From an uncultured Blautia sp. (GTDB taxonomy: Bacteria; Bacillota; Clostridia; Lachnospirales; Lachnospiraceae): a stretch of 47,359 bases of DNA. The DNA lies in NCBI GenBank assembly GCA_934408705.1, contig CAKRVL010000011.1, positions 1-47,359 of the forward strand, in the 5' to 3' direction. This document shows positions 1 to 8,080 of this stretch, piece after piece; positions within the stretch are counted from its first letter, which is position 1; each line of letters starts with the position of its first letter. Below the pieces are notes generated by a model. That model saw only the letters and a list, made by a program, of their open reading frames with translations. It searched no databases and was not told the DNA's origin. The position numbers and the translations under genes are program-made.

Positions 1-972
1 GCTCTTACAGATGCTCAGAAAGAGCTTGTAGAGGGAGAAGAAGCCAGCCCAGAGTATTTCGGACGTGACACAGGTGACGCATCCAAGGATGATCCTCGTA
101 ACCAGGATGAGATTGGTGAGAATGAACTTCTTGTTGTAAGCTTTGGTACTTCCTTTAACGACAGCCGTGTAGAGGATATTAAGGGAATCGAGGATAAGCT
201 TGCAGAAGCATTCCCGGATTGGTCCGTAAGAAGAGCATTTACAGCTCAGATTATCATCAACCATGTACAGGCAAGAGACGATGAGGCTATTGATAATATG
301 CAGCAGGCACTTGACCGTGCAGTAGCAAACGGAGTTAAGAACCTTGTAGTTCAGCCTACACACCTTATGCATGGTGCTGAGTATGATGAGATGGTAGAAG
401 CTATCGATGAGTACAAAGATAAATTTGAGTCTGTAGCAATCGCTGAGCCAATGCTTGGTGAGGTTGGTGCAGATGCAACTGTTATCAATGATGACAAAGC
501 AGCTGTTGCAAAGGCAGTTACAGATGCAGCTGTAGCATCTGCTGGATATGACAGCATGGAAGCTGCTGCAGAAGACGGAACAGCATTCGTTTTCATGGGA
601 CATGGTACTTCCCATACAGCAAACGTTACATATAACCAGATGCAGACACAGATGGAGAATCTTGGATTCACAAACGCATTCATCGGTACTGTAGAGGGTA
701 AGCCGGAAGATACTGCTTGTGACGCTGTTATCGATAAAGTAAAAGATGCTGGATTCAAGAAAGTAATCCTTCGTCCGCTTATGGTTGTTGCTGGTGACCA
801 TGCAAACAACGATATGGCTGGTGATGATGACGATTCCTGGAAGAGCATGTTCGAGGCTTCCGGAGAGTTTGATGAGGTTGACTGCCAGATCGAAGGACTT
901 GGAAGAATCGAAGCTGTTGAGGATCTTTATGTAGAGCATACTCAGGCTGCTATTGATTCTATCGCTGAGTAA
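1..972 (+). CDS. cbiK: CbiK-family sirohydrochlorin cobaltochelatase, 5' end cut by window
   Basis: The frame is open from base 1 and ends in TAA at 970-972, leaving 323 visible residues; the true start lies upstream. CbiK enzymes insert Co2+ (some Fe2+) into sirohydrochlorin in the anaerobic cobalamin route. Visible hallmarks are LLVVSFGTSFNDSR at about residue 44, HLMHGAEYDEM, FMGHGTSHT and VVAGDHANNDM, which carry the His residues expected to bind metal. An acidic stretch of about 40 residues precedes the chelatase core, longer than in cytoplasmic CbiK. This, together with the secreted neighbour, suggests an exported or lipoprotein form, but the N-terminus needed to prove it is missing. 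No other cobalamin gene is in the window. Confidence 0.9.
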   Translation, partial: ALTDAQKELVEGEEASPEYFGRDTGDASKDDPRNQDEIGENELLVVSFGTSFNDSRVEDIKGIEDKLAEAFPDWSVRRAFTAQIIINHVQARDDEAIDNMQQALDRAVANGVKNLVVQPTHLMHGAEYDEMVEAIDEYKDKFESVAIAEPMLGEVGADATVINDDKAAVAKAVTDAAVASAGYDSMEAAAEDGTAFVFMGHGTSHTANVTYNQMQTQMENLGFTNAFIGTVEGKPEDTACDAVIDKVKDAGFKKVILRPLMVVAGDHANNDMAGDDDDSWKSMFEASGEFDEVDCQIEGLGRIEAVEDLYVEHTQAAIDSIAE

Positions 973-1006
973 TTCAAAGATTTTACAGAATAAGAGGAGA
1001 GTTATT

Positions 1007-1618
1007 ATGAAACGTTCATTAGTCATTTTATTAACAGCAGTAAGTATTTCTACTATGACAGCAGGAACTGCATTTCCGGTATTTGCTGAGGCAACAGAGG
1101 CTGAGGCACAGAAAACCACAGATGAAGCAGAGGCTGCAGATTGTGAGCTTGAGGACGGCGTATACGGCGTAGAGTTTGACACAGACAGCGGTATGTTCCA
1201 TGTTAATGAGGCTTGCAATGGAAGAGCTACTCTCACTGTAAAGGATGGCAAGATGACCGTTCACATCACTCTTGTTTCCAAGAATATCGAGAAGCTTTTC
1301 CTTGGTACAGCAGAGGATGCACAGAAGGATGGCGCGAAGCTGATCGAGCCTACCGTTGATACTGTAACCTATAGCGATGGAATGTCAGAAGAGGTTTATG
1401 GTTTTAACGTTCCGGTAGAGAAGCTGGATGAAGAGTTTGATCTGGCTCTTATTGGTAAAAAGGGTAAATGGTACGATCATAAGGTAAGCGTCAAGGATGC
1501 TAAGGAGCAGACTGAGGAAGAGAAGAAAGCAGTTGTGATCGGCGAGGAAGAGGAAAGTGAAGACGCTGAGGCTGCTGATACAACCACAGATGCTGCTGAG
1601 GAAGAGAAAAAAGATTGA
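1007..1618 (+). CDS. Secreted NEAT-like (iron-transport-associated) domain protein
   Basis: This is a 203-residue protein. ATG 1007 is chosen because AAGAGGAGA lies 7 bases upstream and it begins a clear signal peptide (MKRSLVILL... to AFPVFAEA, about residues 1-28). The middle (about 45-165) starts DGVYGVEFDTDSGMF and has alternating beta segments such as RATLTVKDGKMTVHITLVS and ends KWYDHKVSV, which resembles NEAT/iron-transport-associated domains that bind haem or related ligands on gram-positive surfaces. The last 35 residues are very acidic (EEEESEDAEAAD) with no LPXTG sorting signal, so it is probably released or loosely held. It sits 34 bases behind the chelatase and is probably co-transcribed. 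The family call rests on pattern only. Confidence 0.6.
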   Translation: MKRSLVILLTAVSISTMTAGTAFPVFAEATEAEAQKTTDEAEAADCELEDGVYGVEFDTDSGMFHVNEACNGRATLTVKDGKMTVHITLVSKNIEKLFLGTAEDAQKDGAKLIEPTVDTVTYSDGMSEEVYGFNVPVEKLDEEFDLALIGKKGKWYDHKVSVKDAKEQTEEEKKAVVIGEEEESEDAEAADTTTDAAEEEKKD

Positions 1619-1652
1619 GTATTCTCTGATTAAGTAAAAAGATACTTTAATT

Positions 1653-1696
1653 AAAAAAGGACATTGCATGAGTGAAATCATGGGATGTCCTTTTTT
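1653..1696. terminator. Bidirectional terminator between convergent genes
   Basis: A perfect 12-base inverted repeat, AAAAAAGGACAT (1653-1664) and ATGTCCTTTTTT (1685-1696), has A-runs and T-runs at its outer ends. It can stop transcription from both the chelatase/NEAT side and the symporter side. Confidence 0.85.
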
Positions 1697-1724
1697 GCAG
1701 ATTCTATTTGGTAATGTAATCAGA

Positions 1725-3122
1725 TTATTTCTCTTTGCCCTCTCCGGCGAAATATTCTTTCGTCAATCTTATCACTGTACCGGAAAGCAGAAACAATGCG
1801 ATCAGGTTGGGGATTGCCATAAGACCGTTAAAGGTCTCTGCAATGCTCCACATCAGACCCAGGTTTGCAGTTGCACCAAGGATAGCAACCAGGGAATACA
1901 CAACCATGAAAGGCTTGATCACTTTCTCGGAAAACAGGAACTCGATGCAGCGGGCACCGTAAAGTCCCCAGCCAAGTGCAGTGGAAAATGCGAAACAGCA
2001 CATGGCAATTGCTGTGAAAATGGATACCCAGCTTCCGTATGTAGAAGTAAATCCTGAAATAGTCAGCTCTGCACCGGCTGCTTCTCCAAAATTAATAGGA
2101 ACGCCGCTGCAAAGGATAACAAGTGCAGTCAGTGTACAGATCACGATAGTATCTGTAAATACTTCGAAAATACCGAACATTCCCTGTTTTACAGGCTTCT
2201 TGGTGTCTGCGCATGCATGGGCGATGGATCCGGTACCAAGACCGGCTTCGTTGGAGAAAATACCACGGGAAACACCTTTTTTCAAGCTGAGGAACATACT
2301 TCCGACGATTCCGCCGGTTACAGCAGATGGCTGGAAGGCACCTCTGAAAATAGAGGCAAATACAGATGGTATATTCTGGATATTCATCAGAATAACTCCC
2401 AGTCCGAGAAGGATGTAAAGCAGTGCCATAAAGGGAACCAGCTTCTCAGTAACCTGTCCGATACGTTTGATTCCACCAAGAAGGATCATGGCAATCAGAA
2501 TCGCGATCACAATTCCAATGATCAGATTGGAAGTGGAAACGGCATTTTCAGAAATTATGTTGTAGTTCAAAAGAGCAGAATTGATAGCTGTGGTAATGGT
2601 GTTGACCTGTGTGGCATTTCCGGTTCCAAATACGGTAAGAACGCCAAAAGCAGCAAACAGATAAGCAAGCCAGTTCCATTTTTTGCCAAGTCCGTTCTTA
2701 ATATAATACATTGGACCTCCTACCAGTTCGCCGTTCGCATTAATCTCGCGGTAATGGACCGCAAGGGTAACCTCGGCGAATTTGGTGCACATACCGAACA
2801 GCGCGGAAACCCACATCCAGAATATGGCGCCGGGGCCGCCGATGGCAATGGCGCCTGCAACACCGGCAATATTACCGGTACCTACAGTAGCGGCAAGGGC
2901 GGTGCACACAGCCTGAAATGGTGTGATGGCACCGTCAGAAGCGTCGCGCTTGCGGAAAATACGTCCAAGGGTGGTTTTGATCGCATAGGGGAATTTGCGG
3001 ATCTGAAGAAAACCGGTACGGATACTTAAATAAAGTCCTACTCCGAAAATACAGACCATTGCAGGAACGCCCCAGATAAAATTATTTACAGCTGTGTTGA
3101 TCGTTTCGATTATTTGTAGCAT
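1725..3122 (-). CDS. Sodium:alanine/glycine symporter, AGCS family
   Basis: A 465-residue, strongly hydrophobic protein with about 11 predicted membrane segments, of normal family length. AGCS carriers take up alanine, glycine or glutamine with Na+ (or H+). Family marks are ALAATVGTGNIAGVAGAI near residue 75, GPGAIFWMWVSALFGM, and SNEAGLGTGSIAHA in the second half. The start is the ATG at 3122, with GAGAGG just upstream. It lies 38 bases behind the flavoprotein gene on the same strand, so the two may share a transcript. The exact amino acid cannot be told from sequence (AlsT/GlnT/DagA types are close). Many open frames on the opposite strand here are shadows. Confidence 0.93.
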   Translation of the reverse strand: MLQIIETINTAVNNFIWGVPAMVCIFGVGLYLSIRTGFLQIRKFPYAIKTTLGRIFRKRDASDGAITPFQAVCTALAATVGTGNIAGVAGAIAIGGPGAIFWMWVSALFGMCTKFAEVTLAVHYREINANGELVGGPMYYIKNGLGKKWNWLAYLFAAFGVLTVFGTGNATQVNTITTAINSALLNYNIISENAVSTSNLIIGIVIAILIAMILLGGIKRIGQVTEKLVPFMALLYILLGLGVILMNIQNIPSVFASIFRGAFQPSAVTGGIVGSMFLSLKKGVSRGIFSNEAGLGTGSIAHACADTKKPVKQGMFGIFEVFTDTIVICTLTALVILCSGVPINFGEAAGAELTISGFTSTYGSWVSIFTAIAMCCFAFSTALGWGLYGARCIEFLFSEKVIKPFMVVYSLVAILGATANLGLMWSIAETFNGLMAIPNLIALFLLSGTVIRLTKEYFAGEGKEK

Positions 3123-3160
3123 AAAATACCTCTCTGGAAGATTTATAGTGGAAAAAGCGA

Positions 3161-3727
3161 TTAGCGGATAAAGTTTGTCTTGATCTTATCCTCTGCCTGA
3201 GGAATGGATACGCCAGCAGCTTTTCCCGCTTCCAGAGATTTCAGAAGCCATGCCATGTTATTTCCAAGGGTACGCATGATCTGCAGTCCCTCCTCGTCCT
3301 GTGCAACCTCTGCAGGAGTATTGCCATGAACCATATTCCAGTAGTTTGCAGATACGATGGGCATTTCATGATAGCTGAAATATTTCAGAAGTACGTCTAA
3401 AGTAGCGGTGGTTCCGGCTCTTCTTGCAGATGCAACTGCAGCGGCTGGTTTATGGAGCATATCTTTCCCGGCCATGGAACAAAGCTTATCCATAAATTCA
3501 ATAATCTGTCCGGATGGGGATGCCCAATATACCGGAGAGCCTACAACAAGAGCGTCAGCTTCTTTTAATTTCGCCGCCGCGGCCTTAACATTCTCTGTAT
3601 TCGGATTTCCTGCCTGGAAAATCTCTGTATCAATTCCATTATTATTCAGTGCTTTTGCTACTTCACTCAGTGCAGTGAAGGTACAGCCTTCCTTACGTGG
3701 GCTGCCGTTTAAAAGTAAAACCTTCAT
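3161..3727 (-). CDS. NADPH-dependent FMN reductase / flavodoxin-fold protein
   Basis: A 188-residue cytoplasmic protein. The N-terminus MKVLLLNGSPRKEGCT holds the FMN-phosphate loop GSPRKxGxT of the flavodoxin-like reductase family, and ALVVGSPVYWASPSGQ (about residues 58-73) is the second FMN loop. Members reduce flavins, quinones or iron-sulfur partners with NAD(P)H. No CxxCxxC cluster motif is seen, so it is not a full iron-sulfur flavoprotein. It is the first gene of a minus-strand pair with the AGCS symporter. A -35/-10 pair sits upstream at 3816-3844 and GAAAGGAAG lies before the ATG. The physiological partner is unknown. Confidence 0.85.
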   Translation of the reverse strand: MKVLLLNGSPRKEGCTFTALSEVAKALNNNGIDTEIFQAGNPNTENVKAAAAKLKEADALVVGSPVYWASPSGQIIEFMDKLCSMAGKDMLHKPAAAVASARRAGTTATLDVLLKYFSYHEMPIVSANYWNMVHGNTPAEVAQDEEGLQIMRTLGNNMAWLLKSLEAGKAAGVSIPQAEDKIKTNFIR

Positions 3728-3815
3728 ATCTTTCTTCCTTTCTTCATTTGTTGTACCGACTGTGAAAAATACGGTCCTTACACATCATCTCTCTAAAACG
3801 GTAATGTATTTTTTT

Positions 3816-3844
3816 ATTATACGATAGAAATGGTTGGATTTCAA
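3816..3844 (-). promoter_or_regulatory. Promoter for the flavoprotein-symporter pair
   Basis: On the minus strand TTGAAA (3839-3844) and TATAAT (3816-3821) are separated by 17 bases, a near-consensus vegetative promoter about 90 bases upstream of the ATG at 3727. Confidence 0.7.
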
Positions 3845-3890
3845 GAGAAGGGCTTTATATTGCGGTCACAATATGTTCACAGTTTTGGAA

Positions 3891-3959
3891 TATAATAAAA
3901 ACATTATGGGTATTTGTGTTCATGAGCAAGTATCAAAGCGGACCTGAAATGTCCGTTTT
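3891..3959 (+). promoter_or_regulatory. Possible -10 box and leader hairpin before the ABC transporter
   Basis: TATAAT lies at 3891-3896 but no good -35 stands 16-18 bases upstream; a direct repeat of TCACA (3866-3881) is there instead, which might be an activator site. Downstream, CGGAC (3939-3943) pairs with GTCCG (3951-3955) and is followed by TTTT, a small attenuator-like hairpin 37 bases before the GTG start. Confidence 0.4.
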
Positions 3960-3995
3960 ATCAGCAACGAGGATTGGACAGAAAGGAAGTAATAA

Positions 3996-6900
3996 GTGCT
4001 TCAGATTAAAGACATACACAAAGAATACAGAACAGGAAACCTGGTGCAGCGGGCACTGGATGGGGTAAGCCTGGCGCTTCGGGACAATGAATTCGTGGCA
4101 ATTCTTGGGCCAAGCGGCTCCGGAAAAACCACCCTTCTCAATATTATTGGTGGTCTTGACCGGTACGACAGCGGTGATCTGATCATCAACGGGATTTCCA
4201 CAAAGAAATACAAGGACAGAGACTGGGATTCCTATCGAAACCATACCATTGGTTTCGTTTTCCAGAGTTATAACCTGATTCCCCATCAGACAGTGCTTGC
4301 CAATGTAGAGCTTGCCCTTACCATCTCAGGAGTTTCCAAAAGTGAGCGAAGACGCCGGGCGAAAGAGGCTTTGGAAAAGGTGGGACTTGGCGCGCAGATC
4401 CACAAAAAGCCAAGTCAGATGTCCGGTGGTCAGATGCAGCGAGTGGCAATTGCCAGGGCTCTGGTAAATGATCCGGAAATTTTGCTGGCGGACGAACCGA
4501 CAGGAGCCCTGGATTCAGATACCAGTGTCCAGGTTATGGACCTTCTGAAAGAGGTTGCAAAGGAACGGTTGGTGGTAATGGTCACTCATAACCCGGAGCT
4601 AGCCCAGCTTTATGCTACCAGGATCGTGACCGTGAAGGATGGAAGAATCCTTTCAGATACGGATCCCTTTGAAATCGACAGTGAAAAAATGGAGCCTCCG
4701 GTCCATAAGAATATGGGAAAATCTTCCATGTCCTTTTTTACTGCTCTTTCCCTGAGTTTTCAGAACTTAAAGACAAAGAAAGCCAGAACGCTTCTGACCT
4801 CTTTTGCAGGTTCTATCGGTATTATTGGAATTGCGCTGATTCTTTCCATATCAAATGGAGTGGATAAATATATTACAGATATGGAAGAAGAGACGCTTTC
4901 GGAATATCCGTTGCAGATTCAGAGTACAGGAATGGATCTTACCTCCATGATGGTAGGAGCTGCCGCTGCACAAAGTGAAAAGAAGGATGGTGAAGTAGGG
5001 GTAGCCCAGATGGTGACCAATATGTTTTCCAAAATGAACTCTAATGATCTGGAGTCACTGAAAACCTATCTGGACAGCGAAGAAAGCCGTGTTTCCCAGT
5101 ATGCCAATTCGGTGGAATACACTTATTTGGTTTCCCCGCAGATTTTTCGGGAAGATGGAAATGATATCCGTCAGGTGAATCCGGACAAATCTTTTTCAGC
5201 CATGGGGCTTGGATCCGGCTCATCCAACAGTATTATGTCATCGACCATGAGTACAGATGTTTTTTATGAAATGCCGGAAAACGAAAATCTCTATAAAGAT
5301 CAGTACGAGGTAAAGGCTGGAAGATGGCCCAAAAACTATAAAGAATGTGTACTGGTGCTTACTTCAGGCGGTGATATCAGTGATTTCCTTCAGTATACGC
5401 TGGGACTTAGGGACAGTAAGGAACTGGATGAAATGGTGCAGGCGTTTATGGCAGAAGAGGCTGTAAAGATACCGGAAGATGTTGGTACTTATGAGTATGA
5501 TGAGATTTTGGGAACGAAATTTAAGCTGGTAAGCAGTACGGATTATTATGAATATGATAAGGAATATAAGGTGTGGAAGGACAAATCGGATAATAGTTCT
5601 TATATGAAAAAGCTGGTAAAAAACGGGGAGGATCTTACCATAGTAGGAATTGTCCAGCCATCAGAGGAAGCAACGGCATCTATGCTGACGACCGGAATCT
5701 GCTATACCCCGGAGCTGACCAGACATGTGATTCAGAAGGCTGCTTCCAGTGAAATTGTGAAACAGCAGCTTGCAGATGAGAAGACCAATGTATTTACAGG
5801 GGAAGAATTTGGAAAAGAGGACAATGGAGAAAGTAAGTTTGACATGGAATCCCTGTTTTCCATTAATGCAGATGCCCTGCAGGAAGCCTTTAAGGTGGAC
5901 CTTAGCGGGTATAATATGGATCTTTCCAGGCTTTCGGGTTTGAATGTGGATATGCCGGATCTGTCAGGTCTGGCAGGAAATATCAATTTGGATGAAAGTG
6001 CTATGCCGGATTTGTCCGGGCTGATTAAAATAGAGGATCTGGAACTGGATCTTTCCGATGTGGTCGATCCGGAGGAGATTCTGAAAAATCTTCCGAAAGA
6101 TCAGGTGCCAGATATGAGTCTGGCTCTTCAATCTGTGAAATTTGATTTTACAGAGGAAAAAATCAGTGCGTTGTTAAAGGATGTTCTTGCAGGATATCAG
6201 GAGCGTATTAAGGATAAACCAGAATCAGATCCGGATAAAATGCTGGCTGCTCTGGGGCAGTATCTGACGTCCGAAGAAATGAATGATCGTTTATGCAAAG
6301 ATTTGCAGGAACTGGTGAAAAATAATGTGAAAGTAGATGTGTCATCAGAAAAAATGCTGGCCGTGGCTGCGAAGCTGGTGAACCAGTATCAGGAGTACGC
6401 CAGGGCAAATAACATTACACAGACAGATATAGCTAGTATTCTGGCTTTTTTAAGCCAGAATGAGATTCAGCAGCAAATCAGGGAGGAAGCGGAGACTCTC
6501 ATAAAAAACAGTTTAACGGTGAATATTACGAAAAAACAGATACAGGATCTGCTTTTACAGGATGTAGTAGAGGCTTATCCGGAATATGCCAAAAAGAACA
6601 GCCTGCCGGATCCGGCAAATCTGGCAGATTATTTTCTGGAATACATGCAGACAGAGGATGCGCAGAGTCGGCTTATGAATGGCTTTATGACCATGGTAGA
6701 TACAAGCGAAGTGCAGAAACAGTTTTCCCTGGCAATGGAAACCTATATGAAGACCATGATGACTTCCTTTACAGATGCGCTGACAAAGGGAATTGAGGCC
6801 AGGTTCACAGATGTGATGGGACAGGTGGAAAAACAGCTGACCAGGGGCATTCAGACTGCTATGGAGCAGATGATAGGAAATATCAGTTCCAGCATGCAGG

Positions 6901-7736
6901 GAGCCCTGGAGTCTGTGATGACAAGTGTGTCTTCAAGTATTGCATCGGCTATTAGTCAGGCTGTGGGAAGCCTTGGAAACATGGGGGATATGAGCAGTAT
7001 GGAAGATGCACTGTCCATTGATCCGGATGCCTTTGCAAAGGCTATTCAGATGAATATGAACGAAGATGAGCTTTCAGAGCTGATGATGTCACTAATGACT
7101 TATGAAAATGCTTCTTATGATGGAAATCTGAAAAAGCTCGGTTACGCAGATCTGAATGTTCCCGGCGGAATTAATATTTATCCAAAGGATTTTGAATGTA
7201 AATCAGAGCTTGTGAATATTCTGGACCAGTACAATGCAGATATGGAGGCGGCAGGGGAGGATGAGAAGGTGATCACCTATACCGATCTGGTGGGCACTCT
7301 GATGTCGTCGGTTACGGACATTGTGAATATTATCAGCTATGTTCTGGTGGCTTTTGTGGCTATTTCTCTTGTGGTTTCTTCCATTATGATCGGTGTTATT
7401 ACTTATATCAGTGTTCTGGAAAGGAAAAAAGAGATTGGCATTTTAAGGGCTATTGGCGCATCCAGGCATAATGTATCGCAGGTGTTCAATGCGGAGACGT
7501 TTATCATCGGATTTTGCGCGGGAGCTATGGGAATTGGAATTACCTTGCTGCTTCTTATTCCGGCAAACCATATTATCCGGTCGCTAGCTGACGGCGTGAA
7601 TGTGAAAGCGGCGCTTCCACCGGTGGCTGCAGTGGTTCTGATCGGGCTGAGCGTGATCCTGACATTGCTTGGGGGACTGATCCCGTCCAGAAAAGCGGCT
7701 AAAAGCGATCCGGTAACGGCACTTCGGACAGATTAA
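3996..7736 (+). CDS. ABC transporter, ATPase-permease fusion (MacB/FtsX type) with giant outside domain
   Basis: A 1246-residue protein starting at GTG 3996 behind AGAAAGGAAG. Residues 1-230 are an ABC ATPase: Walker A GPSGSGKTTLLN, signature MSGGQMQRVAIARA, Walker B ILLADEPTGALDS, H-loop VTHN. A first membrane helix (about 265-290) leads to an outside region of about 800 residues, then three C-terminal helices with the FtsX signature ERKKEIGILRAIGAS. This MacB-like order implies mechanotransmission or lipid/peptide export rather than bulk uptake. The outside region has DLSGL-type repeats (about 630-700), three tandem repeats of about 63 residues (714-904) and a Met/Ser/Gln-rich helical part (about 910-1030). 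It is far longer than MacB (about 650). The substrate is unknown. No two-component bacitracin-type regulator is adjacent. Confidence 0.9.
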   Translation: MLQIKDIHKEYRTGNLVQRALDGVSLALRDNEFVAILGPSGSGKTTLLNIIGGLDRYDSGDLIINGISTKKYKDRDWDSYRNHTIGFVFQSYNLIPHQTVLANVELALTISGVSKSERRRRAKEALEKVGLGAQIHKKPSQMSGGQMQRVAIARALVNDPEILLADEPTGALDSDTSVQVMDLLKEVAKERLVVMVTHNPELAQLYATRIVTVKDGRILSDTDPFEIDSEKMEPPVHKNMGKSSMSFFTALSLSFQNLKTKKARTLLTSFAGSIGIIGIALILSISNGVDKYITDMEEETLSEYPLQIQSTGMDLTSMMVGAAAAQSEKKDGEVGVAQMVTNMFSKMNSNDLESLKTYLDSEESRVSQYANSVEYTYLVSPQIFREDGNDIRQVNPDKSFSAMGLGSGSSNSIMSSTMSTDVFYEMPENENLYKDQYEVKAGRWPKNYKECVLVLTSGGDISDFLQYTLGLRDSKELDEMVQAFMAEEAVKIPEDVGTYEYDEILGTKFKLVSSTDYYEYDKEYKVWKDKSDNSSYMKKLVKNGEDLTIVGIVQPSEEATASMLTTGICYTPELTRHVIQKAASSEIVKQQLADEKTNVFTGEEFGKEDNGESKFDMESLFSINADALQEAFKVDLSGYNMDLSRLSGLNVDMPDLSGLAGNINLDESAMPDLSGLIKIEDLELDLSDVVDPEEILKNLPKDQVPDMSLALQSVKFDFTEEKISALLKDVLAGYQERIKDKPESDPDKMLAALGQYLTSEEMNDRLCKDLQELVKNNVKVDVSSEKMLAVAAKLVNQYQEYARANNITQTDIASILAFLSQNEIQQQIREEAETLIKNSLTVNITKKQIQDLLLQDVVEAYPEYAKKNSLPDPANLADYFLEYMQTEDAQSRLMNGFMTMVDTSEVQKQFSLAMETYMKTMMTSFTDALTKGIEARFTDVMGQVEKQLTRGIQTAMEQMIGNISSSMQGALESVMTSVSSSIASAISQAVGSLGNMGDMSSMEDALSIDPDAFAKAIQMNMNEDELSELMMSLMTYENASYDGNLKKLGYADLNVPGGINIYPKDFECKSELVNILDQYNADMEAAGEDEKVITYTDLVGTLMSSVTDIVNIISYVLVAFVAISLVVSSIMIGVITYISVLERKKEIGILRAIGASRHNVSQVFNAETFIIGFCAGAMGIGITLLLLIPANHIIRSLADGVNVKAALPPVAAVVLIGLSVILTLLGGLIPSRKAAKSDPVTALRTD

Positions 7737-7739
7737 ATT

Positions 7740-7810
7740 TATGATGATGAAGATTGCGGGAGTGCAAAGCACGTAGCAATCTGGTATCATAGTCGGGGGC
7801 TTTTGTCCCC
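7740..7810 (+). other. Structured RNA segment downstream of the ABC transporter
   Basis: Nested stems start at the stop codon: TATGAT (7740-7745) with ATCATA (7786-7791), enclosing GATTGC (7752-7757) with GCAATC (7776-7781), enclosing GTGC (7762-7765) with GCAC (7769-7772). A separate stem GGGGGC/GTCCCC lies at 7795-7810. A terminator follows. It could be a stabilising 3' UTR or a small RNA; I recognise no known family. Confidence 0.45.
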
Positions 7811-7821
7811 AACATCTTATG

Positions 7822-7868
7822 ATGCAGATATCAGAACGAAATATGACTGGTATCTGCATTTTTTTTGG
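7822..7868 (+). terminator. Rho-independent terminator
   Basis: ATGCAGATATCAG (7822-7834) pairs with CTGGTATCTGCAT (7847-7859) over 13 bases with one G-T pair, followed at once by a run of eight T. It ends the ABC transporter transcript. Confidence 0.9.
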
Positions 7869-7920
7869 TTTTGTGGACATTACTATAGGGAGATGCTGAT
7901 ATGAAGTGGTGCAACTAAAT

Positions 7921-7950
7921 ACATCAAAGCATCAAATTCAGTCAAAATAA
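7921..7950 (+). promoter_or_regulatory. Upstream TCAAA repeats, possible FruR operator
   Basis: TCAAA recurs at 7924, 7932 and 7942. Direct CAAA-type repeats are what DeoR-family sugar repressors commonly bind. A second set lies downstream of the promoter at 8043-8068. Assignment to FruR is inference. Confidence 0.4.
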
Positions 7951-8006
7951 ATCATATTTGTGCAATTTTAATAAATGAAAAAAGGAAATGTTGTGAAAAA
8001 GATTGA

Positions 8007-8035
8007 TTGACTTTGATTACATGTGAAAGTATAAT
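8007..8035 (+). promoter_or_regulatory. Promoter of the fructose operon
   Basis: TTGACT (8007-8012), a 17-base spacer and TATAAT (8030-8035). Transcription should start near 8042, just at the second CAAA-repeat cluster, as expected for a repressor-controlled promoter. Confidence 0.85.
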
Positions 8036-8042
8036 AAGTCCA

Positions 8043-8068
8043 ACAAATCAAAAACAAGCAAAAACGAG
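8043..8068 (+). promoter_or_regulatory. CAAA direct repeats at the transcription start, likely FruR operator
   Basis: CAAATCAAAAA, CAAGCAAAAA and CGAGCA follow one another with a period of about ten bases between the promoter and the fruK ribosome site. The position at the start point and the DeoR-type gene at the operon end support autoregulated repression relieved by fructose 1-phosphate. Confidence 0.5.
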
Positions 8069-8080
8069 CAGGAGGCAGAA

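Noticed and set aside
1668..3029. Several plus-strand open frames across the symporter
   Set aside because: They are antisense shadows of the AGCS gene, which has clear family motifs on the minus strand.
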